From Sinohyriopsis cumingii (lineage: Eukaryota; Mollusca; Bivalvia; Unionida; Unionidae): a stretch of 64,000 nt of DNA. Each line of letters starts with the position of its first letter. Positions within the stretch are counted from its first letter, which is position 1. The stretch spans positions 29,080,311 through 29,144,310 of the forward strand of contig CM068835.1 of the NCBI GenBank assembly GCA_028554795.2, written 5' to 3'. Below, piece after piece: positions 1-11,798 of the stretch. The position numbers and the translations under genes are program-made. Below the pieces are notes generated by a model, which was not told where the DNA came from, did not search any database, and saw only the letters and a program-made list of their open reading frames with translations.

Positions 1-1314
1 GACCATAATTCTCATGCGTGGACTAGTGCGGTAACAATTTTTCCTCGAGGTCATACCGTTAAAATCTATCCCACCACAGAAAATTCTAGAGAATAGTTTG
101 AATTTATTTATAAAATAAGTAAAACCGATCCGGTATCAGTCTGGTTATTTTCCAGTGATGAGAAATACGATCAGTTTGTAAAACCCAACGGAGATATGTA
201 CCGAAGTGAATCACTACATGACATGATGACAGCGATAGCAGAAAAATATTCAGTAAATAAAGAATTACTCGTTAACTGTTTTACTATTTCACCCGTTGTT
301 GCACACGCAGCAGGAGAAAAAAATTCATGGAAACCAACTCGACGAGAATTTCTTAAAGATATTCAGCAAAGTTGTATCGAATACGGCCACGGCGGATTAT
401 GGAATACCGATTATAACTGTGTTAATATGATATCATTTGACATGATTGCATGTTACCCAGGAAGTTTTTTAGAATTAGGTGAGTGTGCTAAATATTTTAC
501 ACAATTTGGTCATCATACCGACGAGATGACTCGTGTAGCAATTAACGGTCCGCTGCCAGAGTTTCCCTTGACATGATTCGCTCGTGTTGTATCATTTAAG
601 TTCGCTAATGATTTACATAAAATATGTTATGTTTGGTTTGGTAAACATTTTTCAGAGCAGCGATGGGCTCCAATAGTACTACTGAGATATATGTTAGATT
701 CTGCGATGTTAACGTCGTTGACGGTCAGTGAAGCAATTATTTCATATAAAAAACAAACTGTGGTCTGGTTACCAACGGAACATGATGACGCAAAAGAACT
801 TGGAAGAATAAATATTGGTAAATTTACCCAAGGTGGTGCATATGATCATCAGCGACATCATTGTAGATTAATTATGGACGAAGCTGAATTAGATTTTATA
901 ATCGCTGATACCGCCGAGAAAGGTATTTTCTGTAACAGAGAAAATTTTTATTTATCAGATGGAACAAAATTAGGTACCGTAGTTAGCTATCTCGAAGAAA
1001 GAATCACCACAGTATACTCATTTAAGATCATCGATGTTGGCGTATGCGAGTATAAATTTATTATCGATGATAAATAGATTTCCCAACGACGCGGTTAGAG
1101 TAGCAACTGATTCATTCTACATTGATAAAAACACTTATCAACGTTAATGAAATTAGCCAGCGACGGATCATGGGGAAGATGGAGAGTAAAAGATGAGAGT
1201 ATTTTATATTACTGTGAAAACGCTGATGTACCAGTCGAAGATAAATATTACTCCGATAGTATATTAGAAATCTCAACGACACCATCTGTGTATAATCCTG
1301 CAGCGAGATATAAA
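1..1314 (+). pseudogene. Broken family-B DNA polymerase (N-terminal part of a PolB-helicase fusion)
   Basis: The reading runs in from the left edge. Frame 1 is coding-like from 1 to 1077 with two in-frame stops (94-96 and 574-576). A frame change near 1074 leads into frame 2, where a PolB motif C (VRVATDSFYI) is read at about 1097-1126, and frame 1 resumes at 1147. Motif A is visible as ISFDMIACYPGSF at about 436-474 (the D..xxYP signature). Motif B was not found. The segment runs without a gap into helicase motifs, so the original product was probably one polymerase-helicase protein for replication of a mobile dsDNA element. The stops and frameshifts make it a pseudogene. Family-B assignment rests on motifs A and C only; clade is uncertain. 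Confidence 0.7.
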
Positions 1315-2318
1315 ACAGACCAGGTGGGTCAGGAAAAACAACAAGAATTATAGAATTATTTAAAAACTCTGACGTCGTTGTGGTAGCACCAACGCATCGA
1401 TTAACACGAGAGATGAAGCAGCGTGGGGTTAATTCATGCACGTATCATAGTTTTTTCAAATACAACGGTGGTGCATGGAATCCTTCACGGATGGGAGAAA
1501 AATATATAAATAAAGTTATTATTTGGGATGAGATTTGTACTGTCTTCGTTGAGGCGTTAAAAATGTTTCTCGACTGGTTATTAACGAAAAATACTGCCGT
1601 AATAATGTGCGGCGATCACGGTCAACCAAATCTTATTGATGGAGAATCACCTCATTAGTGGTTGAAGAATTTTGCTCATTACTACGAAGAAGTTAACACC
1701 GATTATAGATCACTCGACGGCCGGTTAAGTGAATTAAAAAAATTAATTCGATTAAAATCTAATAAAATTCAGTGTAGTGTAATGCGTGAAATAATTCCAC
1801 AAACATCAATGAAAGAATTTTTATCAACGTGGACACCAAATGATTTAATAGTTGCTAGCAGAAAAATAATCCGAGATGTACTTCAACAAAAATTATTTAA
1901 ATTACATAAAAAAAAGTTTCCATTAACTCCTGTACCGTTATGTTATAGGCCAGCTGATTCCAGATTGCAAAATATTAACGTTGATATACCTGGAAGAGGC
2001 AAACAAAATCTTGTATTAAATGATATCATCACCGTTGATACTAATTTCGTCGAGGACGCATTAAATGCAACAAAATCTCCCTGGACGCTGGGATATGCTA
2101 TGACTATACACTCGTCGCAGGGATTAACTATAACTGATACTCGGGTTTGGATTGTTGATGATCACATTGAGTGGTCTAACTTAGTTTACTTAGCTGTTTC
2201 TAGGGTTAGAAAAATATCTCAACTAGGACGTATTACCCTAGACAGATTAATTATTAAAGATGAAACCGACGAGTATGTGATAAGGAAAAAATTATTCAGT
2301 TATAAACAATTTGATTAA
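1315..2318 (+). pseudogene. SF1 (Pif1/RecD-like) helicase, C-terminal part of the PolB fusion, broken
   Basis: Frame 3 from about 1317 reads Walker A (PGGSGKTT, from 1320), motif Ia (APTHRL, about 1386), Walker B (IIWDE, about 1521) and motif III (GDHGQPN, about 1612). One in-frame stop sits at 1656-1658, after which the same frame continues to 2318 through motif V/VI-like segments (GYAMTIHSSQGLTI near 2094 and NLVYLAVSRVRK near 2180). That order is that of a superfamily 1 helicase. It would unwind DNA for the attached polymerase. The frame change from the polymerase part lies at about 1300-1318. I recall similar polymerase-helicase fusions in other eukaryotic mobile elements but cannot check this here. 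Confidence 0.8.
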
Positions 2319-2391
2319 AAAAAAATAGTTATGAATTTGATTTGGATGTGAATTTTATTTTATCGCTGAGAGAAAAGCAAAAAAAAATCAT

Positions 2392-2553
2392 TGTAGTGGT
2401 TGTAATTGTATAATGACATGGCAGTATCAGAAAAATGATTCCAGACAGTTTACCGTAGACAGAAAAAATAATAATTTAGGTCATAACAAAGAAAATGTTA
2501 CTCTAACGTGTTTAGAATGCAATCGACGTGGGGTTGATTATCTAAGTGATTGA
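2392..2553 (+). pseudogene. HNH endonuclease-like zinc domain remnant
   Basis: A 54-codon open stretch without its own ATG at the front starts with a CxxC pair (CSGC), continues through a TVDR / NLGH / ENV core and ends with a second CxxC pair (CLEC) followed by Asn-Arg and a TGA stop. This is the layout of a zinc-stabilised HNH nuclease domain, with the first His of the motif apparently replaced. It follows the helicase end by about 70 bases in another frame, and the sequence in front of it is frame-broken, so it may once have been the C-terminal domain of the polymerase-helicase protein. Too short to be functional as read. Confidence 0.55.
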
Positions 2554-3442
2554 GGTGGTAATTGAGCATCAGCTGGAATTACTTGTAATTGTTCACGAGT
2601 AAATCCACATTGAGGAGCTAATGAATCATGCATATAAATTGCTGGTCTGCCTGATGATCTTGTTACTGTTAATATTTTATGTGTCGTTGTGCTCCAAATA
2701 GGAGCTGTTGCTCTTTTTCTGCCCCCCCCCACCCCAGCTTCACCTGGCTTATATAAATATCTAATAATAACATCACCAAGAACCGGTCGAGTTGAAAAGT
2801 CGCGTCGCTTTATTGGTATAATTTTTTTTGTAATTGCAATCGATGGTTTCATCGATATTGCTCTAGTCGGCTCATTATTTATTGCTGCTATGACATTTGG
2901 TAACTAGTAACCCAATCATTAGATCGCTTATTTTGAATAAATTCCATAGCGTATTGATCGTTATGGATGTTAAGTTTTCCTCGTCGTGTTTTCACATTAT
3001 TTTGTTTCATTAATAAAGTTACCGCACCAAGAAATTCTCGCCCAGGATCAACCTGAAGTAATTTTGGCCACGTTAATGGTCCTCGTTGATAGATTTTTTC
3101 AAATGCATTTGCAACCTCAGCTGCTGTTTTAGTTATCAGCGGCTCAGCTTCTTTATATCTACTCGCAATATCAACCACAGTCAGCACATACTTGTAAGTT
3201 TTTTCATTAACAGTATCATGTGGTAAAAACATTATATCAGCCTGATGAACTTCATTAGGAACACTGACGTCAAAGTGTGCGTGTTCGATTCGTTTAGGTG
3301 GTGGTAAATAAATCTGCCAAATAGCTTGCTTAGATAACCACGCAGCAGCTGCTGATGGTTTTACTCCAGCAGCCTTTGCTGATTTTTTAATAGCTGGTTT
3401 ACCCCGCCAAAATCCAACAGGAGAATAATAAACAGCTTCCAT
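2538..3442 (-). pseudogene. Retrovirus-type integrase of the left Polinton-like element, broken
   Basis: The start is the ATG at 3442, two bases past the stop of the upstream PLA2 gene. The ORF to 2888 carries the rve core: first catalytic Asp in HQAD (about 3262), second Asp in VDPGREF (about 3050). The expected third residue, the Glu of a segment before QYAMEFIQNKR, is missing: the alignment from memory suggests an in-frame loss between NIHND and QYAMEF (about 2950). The frame then changes near 2885 into 2852-2538, a C-terminal SH3-like integrase domain (VIIRYLYKPGE, later FTREQLQVIPAD). Lack of the Glu plus the frameshift means no active integrase. Confidence 0.8.
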
Positions 3443-3443
3443 A

Positions 3444-3983
3444 TTAATTACCAGCACCTAAAACTAATTTACCTTTCATTGCACTATTAATTATCCAACT
3501 AGCTAATCTCTCTTTGACAGACTTATCTTTTATACAATTTAGCGTGTGAATTAATTTTACATCAGCAAGATGTCGTTGTTGCAGATCCTTGCTTCGATAA
3601 GCTATATCATGAGCGAGACAGGCTCGATCGATTACATTTATAGGATCTTCACCAGGATTTGGTTGATCTTGATTATTTAATCTGATATCGAGTCGTGTTC
3701 CTGGTCCACAATAATTATATCCTGGTATATGTTTTTCTCCGTGATATTTAGACCAAAAAGATCCTGGAACAGACATTAACTTTGCTGCAATATCGCCTCG
3801 GTAGGTTTTTTTTATATTTATTTTTGATTTTACTTGCTTCTGGCCTGATGAAGTAAATCTAAAAAATTGTGTACCACATTTTACGCATGTGCCAGTAACG
3901 GCTGATCTATTGTTGCGTGTGACAACCGTAGTTAGATCCTTTGTTGGTGTACGTGTTTTACATTTCACACAATATAAATCCAT
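3444..3983 (-). CDS. Zinc-ribbon (DUF5679-like) and phospholipase A2-like capsid protein
   Basis: An intact 179-residue ORF. Residues 5-42 form a zinc ribbon with two CVKC pairs. Residues 89-150 match a secreted-type/parvoviral PLA2 fold: calcium loop YNYCGPGT, then the catalytic His-Asp pair in RACLAHDIAYR and a C-terminal helix with Asp (HLADVKLIHTL). In parvoviruses a capsid-borne PLA2 opens endosomal membranes, and similar domains occur in Polinton and adintovirus-type elements; the role here is inferred. It is divergent from the ATPase gene with only 14 bases between start codons and ends two bases before the integrase ATG. It has stayed open while the polymerase and integrase decayed. 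Confidence 0.8.
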   Translation of the reverse strand: MDLYCVKCKTRTPTKDLTTVVTRNNRSAVTGTCVKCGTQFFRFTSSGQKQVKSKINIKKTYRGDIAAKLMSVPGSFWSKYHGEKHIPGYNYCGPGTRLDIRLNNQDQPNPGEDPINVIDRACLAHDIAYRSKDLQQRHLADVKLIHTLNCIKDKSVKERLASWIINSAMKGKLVLGAGN

Positions 3984-3997
3984 AATATAATTATACC
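3984..3997. promoter_or_regulatory. 14-bp shared divergent promoter between PLA2 and ATPase genes
   Basis: Only 14 bases separate the two divergent start codons, and they contain the near-palindrome ATAATATAATTATA, which can be read as a TATA-like box on either strand. Transcripts would have to be leaderless or initiate inside the opposite gene. Confidence 0.35.
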
Positions 3998-4660
3998 ATG
4001 AATGTAATTGATTTTTCAGCTACGAAAAAATCAACTCCGGTTAAACATCATGCTGCGTTACCAAATTCAATTAGAATGATAATAATTGGTACATCAGGAT
4101 CAGGTAAAACTCAATTATTGTTGAATTTGATAATGAGATGGTTGAAATGGGATAGATTATATCTGGTTGCACCATCAGTTGATGATCAACGTTGTTATCA
4201 AATACTAAACGAATTTAACGAAAACGCAACGTTGATAAATGACGGTAATGATATTATTGATTTTATCACCGATATTGAAGAAGCTCCTTCAATTGATTCT
4301 CTAGATGGATCGATTAATAATTTAGTTGTCTACGATGACATAATGCTGGATAAACAAGTGATTCCAGCTAGAATCTTTTCCCGTGGTAGACATAAAAATA
4401 CTGATGTTATTTATGTAACTCAACGATATACACAAATACCAAAAGTAATCAGAGATAATTGTAATATTTTAGTTGTTTTTAATGGCGTAGATTCTCACAC
4501 GTTAAGAAATATTCATCAAACGTGGTGTAGCGGCGACATGGATATAAATAAATTCAGAAATTTCTTTTCTCGAGCTCAATCTGTTCCTTATGGTTTTGTC
4601 ACGGTAAATTTATGTGATCCACGAACACGATATCGAGTTGGTCTTGATAAAATCTTTTAA
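3998..4660 (+). CDS. FtsK/HerA (A32-like) genome-packaging ATPase of the left element
   Basis: An intact 220-residue ORF. Walker A is GTSGSGKT at residues 31-38, Walker B is NNLVVYDDIM at about 107-116, followed by a conserved basic segment (SRGRHKNTD) and a sensor-like VTQRY. This is the packaging ATPase of Polintons, adintoviruses and related dsDNA viruses, which drives genome into capsids. It differs strongly from the ATPase at 51695-50952, so the two elements in the window are not copies of each other. A possible AATAAA poly(A) signal follows at 4663. It marks the right edge of the recognisable part of this element; no terminal repeat was found. Confidence 0.85.
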   Translation: MNVIDFSATKKSTPVKHHAALPNSIRMIIIGTSGSGKTQLLLNLIMRWLKWDRLYLVAPSVDDQRCYQILNEFNENATLINDGNDIIDFITDIEEAPSIDSLDGSINNLVVYDDIMLDKQVIPARIFSRGRHKNTDVIYVTQRYTQIPKVIRDNCNILVVFNGVDSHTLRNIHQTWCSGDMDINKFRNFFSRAQSVPYGFVTVNLCDPRTRYRVGLDKIF

Positions 4661-4707
4661 CAATAAATTGTAAAATTCTCTGACCAGAAAAAATTAAAAT
4701 TACTATA

Positions 4708-4895
4708 GCAGCAGGGAGGGTGACTACCTATATTAGTCGTGCAAAAAGTAAACAAAAATAAAATAAAACCTCATAGAGGATCTTATTTTTCAGCTACCTC
4801 TTTGGACTAAAGTTTTCGTTGTGAAAATAAAAACATCCCAGGAAGCCTTTCATTTTTTTGTCTGAACTTAGTGGTCTGTCCACCCTCCCTGCTGC
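4708..4895. repeat. Small inverted-repeat element (possible MITE, 188 bp)
   Basis: The 15-mer GCAGCAGGGAGGGTG at 4708-4722 recurs as an exact inverted copy at 4881-4895. The 158 bases between are AT-rich and non-coding. No clear target-site duplication flanks it, so it could be a MITE or a hairpin at the eroded edge of the left element. Confidence 0.5.
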
Positions 4896-4929
4896 TGCAA
4901 GCATCATTTGGATATATTAGCAAGTATCA

Positions 4930-5905
4930 ACTCCTCTTTAAATCATAACCAGTTTTAGGACGGAAACATTCATGTCAAATTACATTAACAAAACTTAGAG
5001 ACCAGTGGCTACTAACAATATAATCAGGGGAACTCACTGACGCAATCTTCATTGATTTTGAAAAACGTTCGATCTGGTGATCATTAAAAAGCCACCTGCC
5101 TATACGTTTTCTTCAAACTCATTTCCGTTGTATCTCACAACAAGACCCCAAGTTGTTTCCACCGACAAATTTACTTCGTCATATGTTAAGTGGTGCTCAT
5201 GAGGGATCTACATTAGGCCCACTTCTCTTTCTTATGTTGCATAGCAAAGCGAAATGTATGAAAAATAGGAACAAAGCAGCGTCTATTCACTAACACGGAT
5301 TTATTTCTTACTCAATATATTTTCCATGTGTCTAATATTTAAAATAAAAAACGTCTTGGTATCTACATTGATCAACATCTCAACTGGAATACAGATATAG
5401 ATCATACATGTACTACTGTCATCAAAAAATAACTCCATTAAAATTAGTTACTTGAACTTTTATTTTCTGGATATCTACTAACTTTGCTAGACTACGGCTG
5501 TATCATATGTAAAAACACACCCAATCATAATCTATCCAGAACTGAAAAACTCTAGAAAAGGGTCTCTCGAATAATTATGACTCCCTCGAATATGTTGTTT
5601 ATAGGTCTTACGTATACAATGGCTACTTGTACAAAACGTAATATTTATTTTAAAGGAATCCTGACAAATAAGTCTGTAAACGATCCTTCTCCAGATTATA
5701 TAACCCACCGAACGGAGCAAAGATCATCAAATACTGAGCATAATCTCAGATCAACAACTAATAACGAACTTTAGATCCCGTGGTCGAAAATAACCAATTC
5801 AGAAGTTCTTTTACTGTTTCAGCCCCTTCCTTTAAGAACTCCTTTTTGAGGACCACGTGACACAATGGTCTTCATGATCAAGTGAGTTATACTTGGTAAA
5901 TAAAG
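4930..5905 (+). pseudogene. Decayed CR1/L2-like non-LTR retrotransposon, 3' part
   Basis: Broken reverse-transcriptase text is readable in changing frames: an Asp-containing FIDFEK near 5050, a GSTLGPLLFL block near 5205 (the usual motif just before the catalytic box), LGIYIDQHLNWN near 5360, LDYGCIICKNT near 5490 and a C-terminal NDPSPDYI/LRSTTNNEL block at 5675-5770. The order matches the RT and C-terminal part of CR1/L2/RTE-like elements. Frames and stops change many times, so it is dead. It ends in a (TTA)n tail, which is usual for CR1/L2-type 3' ends. Confidence 0.7.
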
Positions 5906-5931
5906 ATTATTATTATTATTATTATTATTAA
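5906..5931 (+). repeat. (ATT)n 3' tail of the non-LTR element
   Basis: About eight ATT/TTA triplets directly follow the sequence AATAAAG. They fit the microsatellite-like 3' end of a CR1/L2-type retrotransposon. Confidence 0.7.
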
Positions 5932-8105
5932 GAGCTAGATAATGTTGGCATCAGTCTGTGCGTTAGCACAAATTTGTTATCGCTACTCCCAAACTACTTT
6001 GTAGATTCATATGAAACTTTACACACACACGCATACACACATTTACACATTCACATATGGTCTAGATTGTTTTAAATAATACGGCATCATAGCAGTCATC
6101 TTGAAGGTCTTGTTATCCATACGCCTTCTGAATGGATGAACACATCATGATGAGGTTTTCACTAAAGATTTCTTATGCGGTATAGTTTGGTATATGCAAT
6201 GAGGGACTGAGGATATGGCCGTCACGTTAGCCATCTTGAAAATCTTATTATCGCTACTACTGTTGAACAAAAAATCATATTGACATGGGGTTTCACCACA
6301 AGACGTCATCTGTTGTCTAGTTGGTGGTATGTTATGGTTGTTACAGAGACCATCTTCAGAATCGTTTCACTCTTACTTCTCCTAAATTGCGACTATTGGT
6401 CTTAAAAAGAAATTAATACAAGCAAAATGAAACCAACTATATAAGTAAACTCAGCAAGTTATTTTCTCACAAAGTGTCAATTTAAGAGACACTTACAGTA
6501 TTGTGAATCAAATCCAAAATAATCCGAAATTTCACAAAAGTATGGAAAGTCCCAAATGAATTTCAATAGTGCTGAACGTCTTAATGTTCCAGGGTGTCTT
6601 TGAATGAGTCCCCAGTAATCCAATTTAGGAATGTGGATAATCCACGTAGTGAATGAGCATCTGAGTAATTCCAGTGAATATTTAAATGATTGATTCCTCT
6701 CAAATTAGATCTGAACACAACTGGAAATGATTCTACAGACTGATCTCACAACAGGAATGAAACAGGAATCAATAATTGTTTAGAAAGCCTCCATTTATAC
6801 GAAAACAATAGAATGTTATAGAATTCCCTAGATGCCAGTAATTTCTAAATGGAATATTCCATCAAGTTGTTTCTATAATATTCTTAGCTCAAAAAGCTTT
6901 ATCGGCATCTTATTATTTACAACTTATAATCAAGGACAAACGTTAACTACGTAAACATTTTATTTACAAATGAACATTATCTTAAAGCTTCGTCTACGTT
7001 TTAACAGTATGCACAATGATGATGTGAGTGTCAGAAGACGAATGCAAGTTTCTAGATAGCGTAGAGTGTAGAGGTTTTGTTGTTGATTCTGATTGGATTG
7101 GAGGTCACAAACCGGGGTTGGGGTTATTTTTTATTCCTTGTACTTTAAGGATGATCCGAGCAGCTGAGGTTAGAACACTTAAAATTTCTCTCGTGGATAC
7201 AGAGACGAACCGGATAGAAGTGAATTGCAATAGCCCAATCTTGAAACTACTAAGGAGAATACTAGTGCTTTACTGGGCATCAACCGAAAGAAAAATGTGA
7301 ATGCAGCTGATGCGTCTCTATAATTTTAACCACATTCAGAGATGTTTCCGTGAAAATTTTGGCAAAATAAAGCATCTGAAATCTGTTGCATTACCATAAG
7401 AAACATGCTTTGCATAACTTCATCATTACATGAAATTGAAACCAAAGCACACAAAATATCATGCCTACTCAATTTGTTTGAATACAGGCCTAGCGTCATG
7501 TCTGGTGCACGAAAATATGGCTTCCTGAAGCGAATAAAACGGCATGGCAAAATTTGGTTCGATCGGTGACTACAGGCATTTTTTCAAATTTAGCCAAGCA
7601 TGTTTAAGACCAGTCATTGGTGTGGGTGGGGGACACAATGTACAATACTGGTATACTGTAGTGCCATTTTTATTGGCACAGATCCCTGTATTCGTTTGCT
7701 GTTTTATATTTATGAATTTATATAATAAAATGTAGCAAGATCGCACTGGTTACAACTTGCCATATTGCTTCTTTAATTAAATTGGAAATACAATAATGGG
7801 TGCTGAATTTCTATTAAACAGGTTTAGCTAAATTTTGAAGGGTGGATGGGATACGTCCCATGAAAAGTTGGGAATATAACAGTATATTGCCATGATATTA
7901 AATCTAACTTACTAAAATCCCATGGATTCAATCAATTAAGACTTTTATTCCTATTCTATATAAAAGTGTTGTCTCGCAAATGGGTTGAACATCAACAATG
8001 TCTGTCCCATTGTGAGCTCATGGTGAGGGGTCTATGAAAGCAAATGTTATAAGAGGATGACATAAAACATGTGAAATGTTTGGCTGTGTCCATGTATTTG
8101 GTAGC

Positions 8106-8153
8106 ATTTGACCCAGGCCATTCATTTGACCCAGGCCATTCATTTGATCCAGG
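8106..8153. repeat. 18-bp tandem repeat
   Basis: The unit CATTTGACCCAGGCCATT occurs twice exactly and then as a partial third copy with GATCCAGG in place of GACCCAGG. Confidence 0.8.
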
Positions 8154-10161
8154 ATATTTTAGGATGGCCCATATGATGATGCCATGCTATGCTATTTATT
8201 TGATGTGACAAACATTATCTTTGTCCGGGGATGTTTCTATATCGTGCACGGCCTTTATTCTAGTAGCTTTCATATTATTCCTCTTACTATCCTCAGTTGT
8301 TTTTGTGTGATCGTAAGTGGTAATATAATATGCCCAAAGGTTAAACAGGTCACACAGCGATGCATACATGTTTTTGTTTTTAACTTACTGTTTTGTAACA
8401 GTGTGCACTCAATAGACAACTACGTGGCACGCAGATAAACAGATATGATTATACATTTATCTGTTACAGCGTGAACTGTTTTGTAGCCATTAATCGGAGT
8501 TCAGGTAACATGATAAAGCAAAGCATTACAGGTTTCTCACACTTTACTTTTTACACAAGATGTATTTTTGAATTCAAACAGAATTAAAAGAAAAAAGATC
8601 AGATACAATAATGCCCGGGGCCTCTCTAAATTAAGATTGGGCCCCTCTTGTAAGCTGCCTGTCTGACATGTTCAAAAAATGGTGCAGTGTAATTTGCATG
8701 AAAGAAACCTCGATCCATTTAATGAAATTGTGCATTTGCACAACAGATTCAAAGGAGAACTAAATTATATTCTAATGTGTAGAATCGATGAGGTAGCCTT
8801 TACCCCCACCACTCATGACCCACCACTACAAATGCAAATATAGGGAAAGTAATTGCTATTCCCTAAATGTTAAATATTTTAATAAGTTTTTATTTCACAT
8901 TGTAGAGATTTGGTATTGCGCAAAAGTTGATGATGATGATGTCACCTGACCATTTGCTCAAAATGAGCTGAGAGAGAAAAACACTTTGTTGCGTCAGTTG
9001 TTTGTGATAACCTATAATTCCTATGTGTGCTTATGTCTTTTATATATTCTTTTGGGGGGCATGTGTTTTACTACATTTAACAGTTAGACACAGTATGAGC
9101 AGGCTTTTCAGAATTAAATTGTTAAGTTATTTAATAATCAGAAAGAGAAATTAACATGTGTATTTTATTCAGACAAAAATATATACCAAGGGATTAAGGT
9201 TTTGGGTTAAAAATCGTCTTGATCTAGCCTAATATCAACTGCTTTAACTTAAGTGTATTCATCAATTTCATAAAATTTCTGTGCAGGGAAAACAATTATT
9301 ATTTAATGTGACCAGACTAACATTATATTTTACTTTTCCACACAAAGTATTTGAAAACAGTTGCATATAACAGTTGTTGTGCCAACCTAATGTTTATAAA
9401 CAAATGATATAATCTTTTTAATCTAATGTAAAGTGAGGTATTATGTATGATTCCTTTTCATTTTTAACTATGCTTTCATCGTAAATATAATGTTTCCATT
9501 AAAAATAGTTTCATAGAAATTATAACTAAGCAAATGTACACTACTTTTTTATCATTAGCTGAAATGAAGATTATGCCTAACGTGGAGATGGAATTTACTG
9601 TGAATGTGTTTGTATTTCTCTCATTCTAAACACACGGAAAGTTGTACTATCATTACACGGCATTGTCTGAGGTAATATTATGGGCATGTACAGGCAGATA
9701 TTGTTCAATATAACTGTCCATATTTATTTTCCAAATGTTAACTTCTTGCCCTCAACACCATTAACATAATATCACAAGTCTGGCATTGTTTCATGCATCT
9801 GTTGATTTCAAACCTATATGTTGACTACAAGAAGAGTAGGAACAGATCTTATCTACGTGTCTTGATCGGGTGGTTAGCAGTTTGCACATGATATGTGTTG
9901 AAGCTTTTCTACTTTTACATTCCCTGTAAAGTCAAAAACGACGCATTGCATTATTTTTGCAACGACACAAGCAAGTACATCAACATGTGTTAGTTATTTC
10001 TCCACAATTATTTCAGCTTAAAATGAAACTCATTGTACAGTAAGCAGACTGATTAAAATTAGTCACAAGGACCTGGTCTCATGCTTCCATGATTACATAT
10101 ATCGTCATGTCTCTAGCTATTTTTAAAAAATGATATTGAATATACAGCCATGAAATTTGAT

Positions 10162-10264
10162 GAGAGTATGTATGTATATATGCATGTATGTATGTATATA
10201 TGCATGTACGTACGTACGTACGTGTATATGTATAGTAGGCATCAATCGAGAGAGAGAGAGAGAG
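10162..10264. repeat. Compound microsatellite (TATG)n-(TACG)n-(GA)n
   Basis: TATG tetranucleotides with ATATATGC interruptions run into five ACGT/TACG steps, then a short spacer and about nine GA dinucleotides from 10247. Confidence 0.85.
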
Positions 10265-11798
10265 ATGTAGATTCAAGGAAAAGTAAATACTTTGAGAGTT
10301 TCACATGCTTGTTCTACGCACATGAGTTTTCTTTGTTCATTTGATTTCCTTGCATTGAATTATGGAATACAGGTTTGCTTGTAAAATTCATAATATGATC
10401 TTGAATCTTTTGCTTTTCGGTTTGCAAAGAGATGTCCTAAACCAGACAACCGCTTTCAGAAAATGAATTATAAGGTATCTTCAGTTTAAAAAGGCGGCGT
10501 TTAATTTGAATGCCTACAATAAAATTTATAACCATGCTCCTCACGGTGATTGTCGTAAAACTGCAACATATTTTCAGTTTATTTAGGTGAAACTATCTTT
10601 TGAACTACTTGGATTGAATATCATGTCCTACGTTTTAAGCTGTATAGAATACATAATACTTTCAGTTTAGTTTATTTTTTGGGATACTTTTTCAGGCAGA
10701 TTAACCTCCTTGGTTGTATTAATTTCCAAAATAGGTGTCGTCTGAAAGATTTCGCATCTTCCAGAGTAGGTTATACATATATTTGCATTATACATATTTT
10801 TGCAATCTTTGAAATTCACTGAGTACATTACTCAGCTGGAGTGCTACTCAATGATCACTAAAGCTGGTCAGTTATCTAAGGTTTACGTTCCAATCAATAT
10901 CTTAAAAGTTATTGTCTGTCTAACTCTCACAGAGAGAACTAAGTGACTCTGAGATATGTAGATTGATTCATGTGGTTAGTGTTTTTGTAACCTCTAAGAC
11001 CATGTCAAGGTCAAAACACCATAGAGATTTTATTACTGATATTTCAAGTTCCGTGTATAAAATACGAAGCTGGGCTGTAAACATCATTTAGTGTAACTTA
11101 CTTCATGTCGTATTCAAGTGAACAATTCGTCGGCAGTGCATCATTTAGAGTAAGACTGTATTGTTAACCAATTCAGTGATACTTTGTTTTGTATCATGCA
11201 CTGATGGAATGATACGTACTTTAGAACTAAAGGTGGAAAACTAGATGAACCCTTTTGTTACATTCACTGAGGTAACTGCCTTAAATGGGAAAATATACGC
11301 TTTGAAAGTCGTGTTGTTTTATATGAATGGGAATAGGAACAGGCATTGCATCCATTCTGCGAAAGAATCATCAACACATCAACAGGAAAGACAGGGTTAA
11401 AAAAAACCCACAGAATTTAGTATCAATCGAATGCATACTAATTTTATTATGGCAATATATAAAAACGTTTCGTTGCACAAATTTACATCTTTATCTCATT
11501 ACGCTATATAATGAATGACAATAGGTTTCCCAATTATGGAAAACTAATTTCCCGGTCAAACAATTAAGCGGCTGAGTTAACACTGCTGTTTTATTGTATA
11601 TTTCTTTTTAGCAAGGCGGAAAAACATGTAATAGTAAGTGAGACAATCGAGAAAGTATGTCATTTTACAGTTCAAAACAATAGAATGAACTTTATTTTAT
11701 AATACTAGATATCTTTGTTCACTGGAACCACATTTAGGAACATTGCAAGACGTACACACTGCACGTCAGAGTGGCTTACAAACAGATTCACTGGTATG

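Larger units (their letters stand above)
5932..11798. other. AT-rich host DNA without a recognisable gene
   Basis: No convincing exon was seen. The ORFs present (for example 7028-7300, 8184-8438) are short, lack splice context and domain motifs. The stretch holds diverged repeats near 5961-6370, a short tandem repeat at 8106 and microsatellites at 10162. Diverged repeat units recur with a CATCTTGAA..CTTRTTATC core near 6097, 6232 and a weaker copy at 6350. Confidence 0.5.

Noticed and set aside
1112..1441. Minus-strand ORF opposite the helicase Walker A region
   Set aside because: Shadow of the plus-strand helicase; no domain in its own frame.
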